From: Marsupella aquatica
Taxonomy: Eukaryota > Marchantiophyta
Length of the DNA stretch: 64,000 nt
Direction of reading: 5' to 3'
NCBI GenBank assembly: GCA_973895155.1
Contig: OZ316892.1
Span: 29,698,001 to 29,762,000 of the forward strand
Shown here: piece after piece, positions 9,517 through 19,689 of the stretch
How positions within the stretch are numbered: the first letter of the stretch is position 1
Layout: every line of letters begins with the position of its first letter
Made by a program: the position numbers and the translations under genes
Notes under the pieces: model-generated
Told to the model about the DNA's origin: nothing
What the model saw: the letters and a program-made list of their open reading frames with translations, nothing else
The model's database searches: none

Positions 9517-10821
9517 CCATTAAGCACTGGATCAAGTTCGTTCCCTCACCGAAGCATATAGCCCATTCCCCACATTGGACGAATTGACTAACAATACTTT
9601 CAAAGAATGGAAGTATCTTTTCTGGGGAAGGTGTCGTGAACTCACCGCTCTCTTCAAAATTGGCTATCTTCTCAATCTGATATTTGGAGACCAATTGGAA
9701 CTCGAGGGCTTGTGGATCGCCCATTGTGTTGAAGGCCAAGTTGTGAAAAGCGTAGGTTACAATAAGCTTCTTCTCCTTCGGCCGCTTCTGAATATAATGG
9801 CTATCGACAGCAACGTAGTGTGTGTACTTCCCTAATTCCCGTTTGATTAAGTAAGACTCAACTGGAGAGGCTACAATAATAACCACATGGTGTGGTTTTG
9901 CCCCTATCTCGCTAGTAGCACGAAATAACCCCTCATAGAATGAGCAATTTGGCGGACGCAAATTCCCATTGATGAGGGATCAAAATAAATCAAGCTTGCA
10001 AGGTTCTTGTCTTCACGTATGATACAGTCTGCAAACCCAGCATTTTGTATATCCTTCAGGGATCGCAATTTCAGCCTCTCACCGACCGGCCGCACTAGTT
10101 GGTTTCCTTGACTATCAACTGATTTTTGTATTCCTTCCACCAACTTGTAGAATATCGGGTCGATCTCCTTCAATAAATTATCATTACTAATATTTACATT
10201 TAAGCACTTCTTTAGATAACCACTCAACGCATCTCTCAACTGCTTCCGCACCATCTTGTCGAGCTTAAAGCGATCAATCATTCCTTTGACCCGCAATTTC
10301 CGCGCTGAATCTGTTAGACTTTTCAGCTCCATCCGGGTGGATGTATCCCCGTTGAGTTTACTCAATAATAAAATCTCAAACTCAACTTTTGTCTTCTTCT
10401 TTATGCAGAATTGCTCCAAACTCATGCTGGTCGTTGACAACACTGGAGCCTCAGAGGACTTCCTCGTCTTCCCAAATTTCACTTTGATGCTTCAGTTTTT
10501 GAGTATAGACAATCTTCCGCTCAACATATATTCCGCTGCCTTTCGAAGAACCGAGTCTGAGCACCCTTGACAAGAACGAAACGTCTTCTTCAGAAGATGA
10601 TAAGCACATGGATTATCCGCAATTTTGACGGCGTCCCTCTGTAAAATTCCGTTGTAAATTACAAGCTCTCCTGTCCTTGATAGTTCGTAGACCTCCATCC
10701 ACTTCTTGAATGTTTCGTCCTCCATTGTAAAGAGAAACGGAGCCAATTCTCCAAATTTCATCATTTCGTTCTTCTCCATTTGAGCCCATGGGCAAACAAA
10801 ACTTGTAGCTCTCATAAATAC
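9517..10821 (-). pseudogene. Beta-class DNA methyltransferase-like region with linker, disrupted
   Basis: The exon starts at acceptor tttttcag (10822 and above). A segment beginning VFMRATSFVCPW is followed by a helical linker. An in-frame TGA at 10492-10494 interrupts it (LSILKN-stop-SIKVKFGK). Further on, IYFDPSS sits where beta-class amino-methyltransferases have the catalytic DPPY/DPPF, followed by a frameshift near 9965 (continuing LRPPNCSFYEGLF). The C-terminal part, PSPEKILPFFESIVSQF then WAICFGEGTNLIQCLM, matches the layout KP-xx-LL then D-x-F-x-GSGTTL of phage and bacterial DNA methylases. The catalytic motif is degenerate, and one stop plus one frameshift make this a pseudogene. The methyltransferase call is by motif order only. 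Confidence 0.5.
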
Positions 10822-10857
10822 CTGAAAAACAATGGAAACATGACAATTCTAAGCTTG

Positions 10858-10873
10858 ACGCGACCGTTCGCGT
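10858..10873. repeat. Palindrome site in probable intron after the ParB-like exon
   Basis: ACGCGACCGTTCGCGT has perfect ACGCGA/TCGCGT arms. It lies inside the probable intron 10822-10920. Confidence 0.85.
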
Positions 10874-10920
10874 GAAAAAAGTTTAAACGATAATGTGATC
10901 GAAGAGGGTTATTTATATAC

Positions 10921-12157
10921 CTCCCAATTTGGATGACGATAATGTGATCCAGGCCGCCCAAATGAGTTCCAGATATTACGACACTGTCGTACAATGGTAA
11001 GAAACTATCCTTCTTCCATTGATGTTTGATGACAGTGGTTCAGAGCTTTCGATAATCCCATCAAATGAACATTATTGTCGTTGTTGAGCGTTGCCCAAAA
11101 CATTACAACTTCTACAGTACCGCAAGCGTCTCGTACAACTTGGCTGACTTTATCGTCCTCTTTCAGCAATTTGTACGCCATTATTGTGTGCTGGCCTCCG
11201 AGTATCCAGAAATGACTGGTCATAATGTCCTCCTCCTTTGGCGATGAATCGTAGGGCACCCCATTGTAGTCGGGATCTCTGTTGGCCTCCAACTGAACCC
11301 ACTTCACAGGGACTAAAAAGCAGCATCGCTTCTCGAACTTTATAGCCGAATGAGAGAGGAGTGAATTCTTTAGCCTATCTGTGTAATCCTGATTCCACTC
11401 TCGGCACTTGATGTGGTCCGGTGCAAGATGACAATGTGATGTTTCAACCAAAAATGACTTGCTGTTTAATATATTCACAGCACTATATTCTTGAGGAAAG
11501 AATCGAACAGAGCCCCGACATTCGCTGAGGTAATTACTTTCGGAAGATTCTCCGCCGAGTATACTTCAACCTTGCTCACTGGCGGGGCCTTTCCTAAGCA
11601 AAATCCCTGGTTGAAAGGAACTCTCTGGAACTCAAGTACGTCAATAATGTATTGACAAATCAAATCTCCCGTTGATCCCTCTGGATCGGAAGGATATCCC
11701 ACACTAGTAACCTTTTCCAAGGCGTGCCTTGCACCTAGAAGATCATCGATTCTGGGCTGATTGAAGGTTACATATTGCGTTCGATCCAAATAAATGCTTA
11801 TTTTGTCTTCCTGCTGGTCGTCGCTGACTAGCAGAACCAATCCCTCTGTACACTCTTTAACTTTCATGTTCTTCTCAAAGAAACACCCAAGAATTTTTTA
11901 TCTCTCCAAAACTGTAGCTTTATCATTTTTGCCACCACAAGACGGATAGTCCCATTGCGAACGACTATTCCAAAATTGGATATCTCAGTCGATTCAAAGA
12001 GATGGATACTCTTTGTCTCCGTTGTTCTCTCTCTGATTGACTTTCCTCGATATGCAAGTATGGATGTCTCCACGGGAGTCATTTTTGTCTTGGTTTTCTT
12101 ACGAGAAGCAGCTTTAGACAAGTCTCTTTTCCGCTTTGAGGTTCCGGTAGGATCCAT
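10921..12157 (-). pseudogene. N-terminal part of the long gene with ParB-like domain
   Basis: The region starts at ATG 12157 with a Lys/Arg-rich segment (KRKRDLSKAASRKKTKTK) that could be a nuclear localisation signal. Apparent frameshifts lie near 11870 and 11480. In the last frame, WNQDYTDRLKNSLLSHS, then KRCCFLVPVKWVQLEA and WILGGQHTIMAYKLLKED, resemble ParB/DGQHR-type domains (GGQHxxxA for the GERR/DGQH motif). ParB-like domains bind DNA or act as NTP-dependent clamps, and they are often fused to DNA methylases in phages. An in-frame TAG at 11005-11007 is followed by VRQCRNIWNSFGRPG, after which the donor at 10919-10920 ends the exon. Several disruptions indicate a pseudogene. The ParB assignment is moderate, resting on one motif and the neighbour. 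Confidence 0.55.
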
Positions 12158-12207
12158 TCTGAAACAGACAAATATTGAAAGTTAAACGTTTATTATAAAA
12201 TACTAAC

Positions 12208-12223
12208 ACGCGCATGGTTGCGT
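12208..12223. repeat. Imperfect palindrome site before the ParB-methylase gene
   Basis: ACGCGCATGGTTGCGT has two mismatches. It lies between the F-box-like segment ending at 12233 and the ATG at 12157. Confidence 0.7.
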
Positions 12224-12232
12224 CGTGCCAAA

Positions 12233-12766
12233 TTACATTTTAGGAATATTTATCCTGACCCAATCTTCTCGCTCTGAATCTTCATCTAACCAAAACCAAA
12301 GGTTCCTAAACGTGTCAAGTTCAGATCCTTCAAATCCACCCACAATGTCCAGCGGCGGGAGAGTTCTGATGGATTCTGTAAATCTTAATGCTACACTCCG
12401 TGAAGTCAAATGCCTTCGAAGCGATTCATATCCTGGTCTATCAGTGAAGTCGTAAGCAACCAAGGTGACCGTCGCCCAAGTACTACTATAAGTAACTATG
12501 TGGCACCACTTCTTACTGACTGTTTGAATGGCGATCAAGTCCATGACCCAATTTTTAATCGTAGTATCCGACAAATTCCCAAGACAGTGGAAAAACTCTT
12601 TGACTAATGGCCAAATATATTTCTCGACAATATCGTCCAGAAGACCGGGTATTAGGTCTTTAGCTTGACTCCATATCATGTTTCGGTTGATAACCTTTGC
12701 ACGTGCAATGCGCTCCATCATCATTTGACGATGAGATTTTTGATTCATGTCAAAGGACTGCAGCAT
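12233..12766 (-). CDS. F-box-like domain protein, copy 1
   Basis: A 177-residue ORF without internal stop. The segment LIPGLLDDIVEKYIWPLV (about 38-55) followed by LIAIQTVSKKWCHIVTYSSTW (about 77-97) aligns with the F-box pattern LPD-xx-xx-xI-xxxL ... VCKRWRxLI, and with the two sibling ORFs upstream. F-box proteins give substrate specificity to SCF ubiquitin ligases, but no substrate-binding repeat is present, so the role is unknown. The start Met is preceded by sequence that also reads as an acceptor (tgctgcag), so it may be the last of three tandem F-box-like exons. Its end overlaps a donor-like GTAATT in phase with the next exon. Confidence 0.55.
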   Translation of the reverse strand: MLQSFDMNQKSHRQMMMERIARAKVINRNMIWSQAKDLIPGLLDDIVEKYIWPLVKEFFHCLGNLSDTTIKNWVMDLIAIQTVSKKWCHIVTYSSTWATVTLVAYDFTDRPGYESLRRHLTSRSVALRFTESIRTLPPLDIVGGFEGSELDTFRNLWFWLDEDSEREDWVRINIPKM

Positions 12767-12800
12767 AATATGGAAACGATTAAGAACAAGAACCTATCCA

Positions 12801-13247
12801 TTAAGAACTGGGACCACCAAGATTCTGAGAAAATCTACCAAACCTTTCAATTAGGACATCTCGTTCTTCCTCATCTAAATTGTTATATTTGTTCGTAAAC
12901 AATGCAATTTTGTCAGAAGTAGTAGTCCCAAGAACATATATTTTTGGAAGCATAGAAATATCCTGTCGAATAACTCGACAGACTGAGTCAAACTCCAACT
13001 CGTCAATTTTGGGTATGTCGTAAAGAGCATCATTTGCGACATTGATAATCCGGTTTGCTTGTTTGAGGATAGCCCATAATCTTGTATTTGTAACTAAAAA
13101 GTTCCACTTCTTGCTATAAGCTCCAAGCCGAATAAGGTCTCGGACCCTATTGATAACCAAATTGTTATCGAGGTGTCGATATCCACGCAATCTTTCAATT
13201 AAAATAAAGTGTTCGTAGAGTATTGGCCAAATGTTTGAAATGACCAA
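12801..13247 (-). pseudogene. F-box-like domain, copy 2, lacking an ATG
   Basis: The frame is open from about 13283 to 12801, but there is no ATG upstream of the F-box-like part (GIPDILVISNIWPIL ... LIRLGAYSKKWNFLVTNTRLW). Spacing and the conserved Trp/Lys-Lys-Trp positions match copies 1 and 3. It either is an internal exon of a three-domain gene or a 5'-truncated copy. The palindrome at 13414 lies just upstream of it. Substrate and activity cannot be inferred. Confidence 0.5.
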
Positions 13248-13413
13248 AATATCTGGTATTCCTCCAATGAGACTAGAGGAGGATTTATCCAGTGTATCTC
13301 ATATTGTTTTTTGTTTCCTTTCATGAGATGAAAGTCCGAAATCTCGACCCTCATTCAAAAGTTGGCTCATCCTGCTTTTATCATATCACAAAACATTGTT
13401 AGAAGACATACGA

Positions 13414-13429
13414 CGTGCTTGGTCACGTA
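13414..13429. repeat. Degenerate palindrome site between F-box-like copies 3 and 2
   Basis: ACGTGCTTGGTCACGT is a decayed family member: the CGCG cores have become CGTG/CACG, as expected from CpG deamination. Confidence 0.6.
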
Positions 13430-13435
13430 AGTTAA

Positions 13436-13987
13436 CTAGAATTCCTTAAAAGCGTAGATGTCACCCTCAAGGTATCCAACTTCGTGGCATCTGACTGTAA
13501 ATTTCCATTTTTCAAGAGGGTGAAGAGCATCGTAAGTCTTCGTGAAGAGTTCCCTAAGATCTCTGGACATTGACCCCATGAATTTAATTCTTGTGTATCT
13601 CTGGAAGAAATTTTGAACTGTCGATGAGAGAGACTCATTTCTGATCGGTTTAGTAGGATTTCGTGGGAAAGCCAAATCTAATAAACTCAACTTGATTACA
13701 CCCAGAAGATAGGTATTCCCAACAAGGTGGCGCCATCTGCGACACACCGAAGATAGTCCTACAAACTCATCCAATTCCTTTATTGAGAAATTTCCTGCAT
13801 TAGCCGAGGAATTAAAAGTCTCCTTGATCCGAGGCCATATCAATTCCGCGACAATGAAATCTGGAAGTCCAGGTAGTAGTGTTTCAACAAATACAGAATA
13901 TCCCGCCAGTAGACCATCTTGGCTTCTATCCAAAACGTCAAATATTGGGCATAGATATCTGAAGCTCTCCAGACCAGGTTTGCCCAT
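13436..13987 (-). CDS. F-box-like domain protein, copy 3
   Basis: An intact 183-residue ORF from ATG 13987 and the clearest of the three. ETLLPGLPDFIVAELIWPRI (about 31-50) and FVGLSSVCRRWRHLVGNTY (about 74-92) give both halves of an F-box-like motif. A C-terminal region of about 90 residues is shared in outline with the siblings (RNESLSSTVQNFFQRYT, then MSRDLRELFTKTYDAL). It is probably the most 5' unit of the minus-strand block: immediately upstream lie a perfect palindrome (14029) and then the palindrome array. An SCF adaptor role is inferred from the family only. Confidence 0.6.
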   Translation of the reverse strand: MGKPGLESFRYLCPIFDVLDRSQDGLLAGYSVFVETLLPGLPDFIVAELIWPRIKETFNSSANAGNFSIKELDEFVGLSSVCRRWRHLVGNTYLLGVIKLSLLDLAFPRNPTKPIRNESLSSTVQNFFQRYTRIKFMGSMSRDLRELFTKTYDALHPLEKWKFTVRCHEVGYLEGDIYAFKEF

Positions 13988-14028
13988 GACTCTTTTCAGC
14001 CAAATGATATATCCCAGAGATTATTTTC

Positions 14029-14044
14029 ACGCGACTGGTCGCGT
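14029..14044. repeat. Palindrome site upstream of F-box-like copy 3
   Basis: ACGCGACTGGTCGCGT, arms ACGCGAC/GTCGCGT around TG. Its position 42 bp before the ATG could be promoter or intron. Confidence 0.85.
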
Positions 14045-14119
14045 CTACAAATCAGAATGTATAAACAATTCTTTGAGAGACTGATTTTTTTGGGTCACAA
14101 CGTGACAAATCATAAATGT

Positions 14120-14770
14120 TGCTTCGTCCTCTAACAGAACTAGTCAATGAGAGAGCTACCTCAAACGCGACTGGTCGCGTCAACTGATCCTAAAAGGAAC
14201 CTTACCTCCTCTAACAGAACCAATCAATGAGAGCTACCTCAGACGCGACTGGTCGCGTCAACTACTCCTAAATGAAACCTTACCTCCTCTAACAGAACCA
14301 GTCAATGAGAGATCTACCTCAGACGCGACTAGTCGCGTCAACTGGTCCTAAAAGGAACCTTACCTCCTCTAACAGAACCAGTCAATGAGAGAGCTACCTC
14401 AGACGCGATTGGTCACGTCAACTGAACCTAAACAACTATATCCACTGAACCTTCCCTGTGGAGATTTGGATATGGTACGCGCTCAGTAAATCTATCATGT
14501 TTCCTTCTGACACGCGACCGGTCGCGTCAACTGGTCCTAAAAGGAACCTTACCTCCTCTAACAGAACCAGTCAATGAGAGAGCTACCTGACGCGACTGGT
14601 CGCGTCAACTGAACCTAAACAACTATATCCACTGAACCTTCCTTGTGGAGATTTGGATATGGTATGCGCTTAGTAAATCTATCCAGTTTCCTTCTCACAC
14701 GCGACTGGTCGCGTCAACTAGTCCTAAAAGGAACCTCACAATATTTTCACGCGACTGGTCGCGGCAACAG
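14120..14770. repeat. Tandem array of 78-80-bp units carrying the palindrome
   Basis: Units share the text cctctaacagaaccagtcaa and end with the palindrome. Palindromes start at 14165, 14243, 14323, 14403, 14512, 14590, 14699 and 14749, so spacing is 78-80 bp in the first four. A longer higher-order unit (beginning actatatccactgaacctt) separates the later ones. No coding potential is seen. The array lies directly upstream of the minus-strand gene block. Confidence 0.9.
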
Positions 14771-15847
14771 CTCAAACAAATTTTGGACAATAGGATAATA
14801 CAATGATACAACTGTGATTACTGACCCGTACGGACAAGGAAATCCGAGTAAGCATGATTTCATTCATTTGTATTCATTCATGAACTTTACAATAATTCAG
14901 ATGTTTGAGCTCTGTCATTGTGAAACTATTATATATCATAAGTTTAGAGAATGATCCAGCTAAGATGATTCAATTTAGCAGTCTACTGGTTGTATTCGTC
15001 AATTAAAGGATTCAGTGTAATGAGATTCACATAACATGAGAGTTTATATGATTAAATTCACAGCGTGCAAGTTTGTAATGACTTACTTAAGACGATTCAG
15101 GTTGTATTTTAATTAGTGAGTTTGTATGATTAACACATATTTGAGTTTCCAAACAAACCGCATTATGAAAACTCAGCTTAACAATCAAGAGAAATTTTAG
15201 CAAACCACAATCAACACCAGCAGAAAATGTAGAAATTGCACCTGAATTCTAAAAAATTGATGTAATCGTCTGAGAGATTGACGTCCAAGCACTTGAAGAC
15301 CTTGCTGCGGCATTCCAGAAAGTAAATATAAGATTGAAGATATTAATATGCTAAGCAACAACAACACAGCTTCTATACTTCTATACATAGAGCTTCGCTG
15401 CCACCAATTGAATAACATGTGCTTAATGCTAAGGAACTCATTATGTCGAGTTAAAAAGACTCTTTCAGAAGTACAATCAAAGCTGTGGATAGGCAAACTG
15501 AGCATGAATAAAAGCGCACTAAACTTGAAGATTCAAAGAGGTGAAACAAACCTGAATGCTGAATGGAAGGAGCTGAAACAAGCTGCCAAAAAGTAGTTCG
15601 AGCTGCTGAAACACGTTGATCGAGCTGATATGAGCTTAAAATTGGCTGACACGAGCTAATACAAGCACTCCCAAAAAACTAGCTGCAATGAACTAGCAAA
15701 CTAGAAGTGAATACGAGCTGTAAATGCGAGCTGTAACGCACCAACGAGCTCCTGGTCGAAATGATCAACAACTACTAAGAGTTGCAATGCGCCGACAAGC
15801 ACCTGACCACAACGAACGAGCTGCAACGACAAAAATGAAATCCAAGG

Positions 15848-15960
15848 CAGGAGCGAGAGCGAGAGCGAGAACGACGAGAGCGAGAGCGACGAGAGCGAGA
15901 GCGATGAGAGTGAGAGCGAGAGTGATGAGAGCGAGAGCGACGAGAGCAGGCGTGCGAAAG
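15848..15960. repeat. GAGCGA-type simple repeat
   Basis: A degenerate hexanucleotide purine-rich repeat (gagcga, gacgag, gatgag variants). ORFs across it on either strand are artefacts of the repeat. Confidence 0.85.
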
Positions 15961-16245
15961 TCTAGGGAGCGAGAAACAACAACAATGAACAGTGAACTCG
16001 AGACCGTGGGCGCCGACACTAAGGAAGGACTAATTAGGGTATTGTTTTAGCATAACCCTAATAACAGCCTAGCGACAGAAAGGTTCCAGATGATCTCCGT
16101 ACACTCCACCATCGACTGAACAAACTATGCAATCGTGAAAAAAAGATTACCGGATTCCTTTTGATTTGCCGTACTAAAGGAGATTTCTATTTGATCGCCA
16201 ATTTGCAATTTAAACTGGTAATTATGCAACTGCAAAAGATTGTTA

Positions 16246-16500
16246 GTGGGGACCCCCGGATCCGGATCCGTATCTTCACTATATCTGCCAATTCAAATCC
16301 AAAATGTAAACGAACGACAACTTTCTCACGATCGTTCCATCACGTAGTGGAGGCGAACTTCAAAATCATTACATTTTGGTAGTGGAGACCGTCGGATCCG
16401 GATCCGTACTCCACTCTCTATCTTGCCAATTCAAACCCATACTCTAAACAACATAGAACGATTCTCACGGTCGGGGAGAACCGATATTCAAAATCAATCC
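16246..16500. repeat. Two-copy diverged direct repeat, period about 136 bp
   Basis: Both copies contain ggatccggatccgta followed by actct/actat and tgccaattcaaa. The copies start near 16246 and 16382. A weaker third echo (ctcacgactggagactcaacc) follows near 16512. Confidence 0.7.
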
Positions 16501-17364
16501 TGTACAATGATTCTCACGACTGGAGACTCAACCAATTTTCAAAATCAAAATCGAGTCCAGATGAACACATCCTCCATGGAGTCAATAGACTAATCTCATT
16601 GCTCACGGATCATTCTTCATTTTCAGTTTCTCCTGACCAGGATACTAGCTGGGCTCTCAGCGGAGGCTGATCCAAGGCACATTTGAGGTAGAGCAAATTG
16701 GATCATTCGACTATTCCAGTCGGAGGCGGAGCTCATTCAAGCAACGCTGGCGCAGTTCTTGTTGTATCACCTTCAATCTTGGGGAGAGCACATCCGATCA
16801 AGCGGGAGAGTTGCAACAAAGCGAGACGATAAACATTTAGAACCTCCATAGTCTGCCTCGTTCATCAAAGCATTCTAGTGGACCAAAAAAGAGCGGCTAT
16901 TTTGAAATCACAGTCTGGTCGAGGATTTTGATCTTGATACGATCAACAAGTTGTCATTCTCTGGTGGTGGGATTCGATCACGATACTCAAGGAAATTGGA
17001 GTTCAAAGAAGGAGGCTTAGTTGGCTGGGACGAGGAGGCTACGCTGGAAGGAAGAGGCTTGGCTGAGAGGAGGGTTTCCGCCAACATCGGAGGGTTGCCG
17101 CCAACATTGCTGAGACCACACGCAACTGAATAACTTGTAAGTATCAATCAGCATTAATTCCGCAATAAATGAGGAGAGTAGTTGCCTTAAATCACGCATT
17201 CAATGCATGAATTGAGTCAATGAAGTTATGGTCCAATTTCTCACTCTGATTTTGATCAATCCATGTTTCAAGTCCAATACAGAAGCAATGTATCAGAAGT
17301 ACTAGTAGAGGATCCGAATGAATTCTCTAGTCTAAAATTGTATGGCGTTCAAGTATAGTTATCC

Positions 17365-18590
17365 GTACGTTTTGCTATTGTTTATTGTAGTCGACGGCCT
17401 AGCAAAACAAAATATAATCGAGGTCCATTTTTCAGATCAAACTGATCTCAACTTGTTAGTAGGATGACCTGATTTTTTGGATACACATGTAGTTCATCAC
17501 GCGCACAGTCGCGTGAACCAATTTATCTCGTGTCTTTTGATATTGTTTATTGTAGTCAACAGCCTAGCAAATTCTCCAGCAATCTATTTTAAAACCAACG
17601 TCTTTGTTTCATCACGCGCACGGTCGCGTTAATATTTTAGAGGTCAGCGAAAGCTTTGCACTCTTACACGTAATCGCCCTTTATTTCTCAGATCCTCCTG
17701 ATCTCAACTTGTTAGTAGGATGACCTGTTTTTTGGTTACACATGTAGTTTGTCACGCGCACAGTCGCGTGAACCAATTTATCTCGTATCTTTTGATATTG
17801 TTTATTGTAGTCGACAGCCTAGCGAATTGGCCAGCAATCTATTTTAAAACCAACGTCTTTGTTTCATCACGCGCACGGTCGCGTTAATGTTTTAGAGGTC
17901 AGCGAAAGCTTTGCACTTTTAGACGTAATCGCCCTTTATTTCTCAGATCTTCCTGATCTCAACTTGTTAGTAGGATGACCTGTTTTTTGGTTACACATGT
18001 AGTTTATCACGCGCACAGTCGCGTGAACCAATTTATCTCGTGTCTTTTGATATTGTTTATTGTAGTTGACAGCCTATCGAATTGGCCAGCAATCTATTTT
18101 GAAACCGAGTTCTGTGTTTCATCACGCGACCGGTCGCATTAATGTTTTAGAGGTTAGCGAAAGCTCTGCACTCTTAGACGTAATCGCCCTTTATTTCTCA
18201 GATCTTCCTGATCTCAACTTGTTAGTAGGATGACCTGTTTTTTTGGTTACACATGTAGTTCATCACGCGCACAGTCGCATGAACCAATTTATCTTGATAT
18301 TGTTTATTGTAGTCGACTGCCTAGCGAATTGGCCAGAAATATATTTTAAAACCGAGGTCTTCGTTTCATCACGCGCCCGGTCGCGTTAATATTTTAGAGG
18401 TCAGCGAAAGCTCTGCACTCTTAGACGTAATCGCCCTTTATTTCTCAGATCTGTCTGATCTCAACTTGTTAGTAGGATGATCTATTTTTGGTTACACATG
18501 TAGTTCATCACGCGCACAGTCGTGTGAACCAATTTATCTCAAGTCTTTTTGATATTGTTTATTGTAGTCGACAGCCTAGCGAATTGTCAG
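17365..18590. repeat. Tandem array of about 255-bp units with two palindromes each
   Basis: About 4.5 units. One palindrome type (CACGCGCACAGTCGCGTG) starts at 17498, 17753, 18008, 18264 and 18509. A second (CACGCGCACGGTCGCGTT and variants) starts at 17613, 17868, 18123 and 18370. Units also share tgatattgtttattgtagtc and aacttgttagtaggatgacc. The first unit (from about 17365) is degenerate. No ORF is conserved between units, so this is non-coding, satellite-like DNA. Confidence 0.92.
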
Positions 18591-18832
18591 TGAGAGGAAT
18601 CTCAATTTTTCCTTGATTGCAAAAATGGTTACATCGATCCCGAAGGACTTCGAATGTGGAATCCATATCCACTAGCACTATCCAGGAATTTAACTGACCT
18701 GGTCTTTCGAACACTATTTTCCACGGGACGAAATTAAGCTACACACTATCTATAACAAGTTCTAACTTGAACTACTCTTGAATCTGTAGTTCTAATCTTT
18801 GACTACTCAAAATATTATTGACTTTGATCGAG

Positions 18833-19375
18833 TCAGTCATTCCAAGATGAAGGCATCCACTCATCGGTGTCTGGTGTGGATTCCCTTGAATCCAGAAATT
18901 CTTCCTTTGCCCAAGTCCTAACGTCCATAGATTTTCTCGGCTTGCTCTTTCTGTAATACAAATCAGAATCTTCGTTCATCTCTAATTGCCTTTTCTTCGG
19001 TGCGTCCACTTTCTTGGCCTCCTTCTTGACTGTCTTAGCATCTGTTGCTGCTTCCCCCGAAATGGATTGGACGCATGCTCTGGCCTTCAACTTCTCCCCC
19101 CTCAAAACGGATTCCATGAGGGCTTTGCCCTTTAACTTCTCCCTTGATGCCATCTTTGTAGTCATCTCTGTCGGATTGGTCTCCATCTAATCTTCCATCG
19201 ACAAATGTGGCGAACAATATCGTCTCTCACAAAACATTTGACCCAATTTAGTCACCGTAAACATTATATTACATCGCTGACACATTCTGTAAGGATTACC
19301 ATGAATTCGATACGTCGAACCTTCTGAATCGTCCGTCGGACCATCCTCATTCTTTGAGCTCAGCGGAGTAGTCAT
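18833..19375 (-). pseudogene. Small Cys4 zinc-finger-like protein interrupted by TAG
   Basis: Two ORFs lie in the same frame, separated only by TAG at 19187-19189: 62 codons, stop, then 117 codons beginning with ATG. The first part has a CQRC ... FCERRYC pattern (Cys-x2-Cys and Cys-x4-Cys) able to bind one zinc. The second part is Lys-rich and acidic (EKLKGKALMES, KKRQLEMNEDSD). Read through, the product would be about 180 residues. No family is recognised. It lies on the same strand as the minus-strand block and just beyond the 255-bp array. Confidence 0.4.
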
Positions 19376-19689
19376 CGCCCTTCAAACAAGAGATGCGGAC
19401 CGAGACTAAGAATTGGAAATGAGAGAGCTGATGTGCGAATAGATTATCCAATAGCCAAAAAGTGGAATGCGTGGGGGAATGAGCAATAGGGATCATCTCA
19501 ATGCTTTATACTGTTTAGTCTCCACTAGTCATTGTCCATAGTGGTTTCTAGAAGAGAGTGCGCATTTGACTGGCGCGTATTAGAATTGGCGGGAAGTTCA
19601 GTTGTCCTCTAATTATGGCTTTAATTTCACGTTTGGCGACCGCCCCGGGAATACTGATTGCTAGTGAACTACTGAGATTTCTTATGAGG

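Larger units (their letters stand above)
14771..17364. other. Gene-poor spacer between the two palindrome arrays
   Basis: Only short ORFs without recognisable domains occur. 15597-15760 is rich in gagct motifs. 15848-15960 is a GAGCGA/GACGA simple repeat, which explains the Arg/Ala-rich ORF there. 16246-16500 is a two-copy diverged repeat. I see no gene I can support. Confidence 0.5.

Noticed and set aside
11864-11867. ATGA stop/start overlap resembling bacterial translational coupling
   Set aside because: The organism is a plant, and the next frame reads on sensibly upstream of the ATG (FFEKN before MKVKEC), so a frameshift explains it better.
3601-13987. Integrated giant-virus segment
   Set aside because: Ulp1, ParB and methylase domains could suggest it, but no capsid, packaging ATPase or DNA polymerase is seen, and the genes have spliceosomal introns.
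3703-14770. CRISPR-like reading of the regularly spaced palindromes
   Set aside because: Spacers in the array are themselves repeats, not unique. No Cas-like gene is present, and the genome is eukaryotic.
15724-16050. Arg/Ala-rich ORF
   Set aside because: Produced by the GAGCGA simple repeat; no domain, no homologous context.
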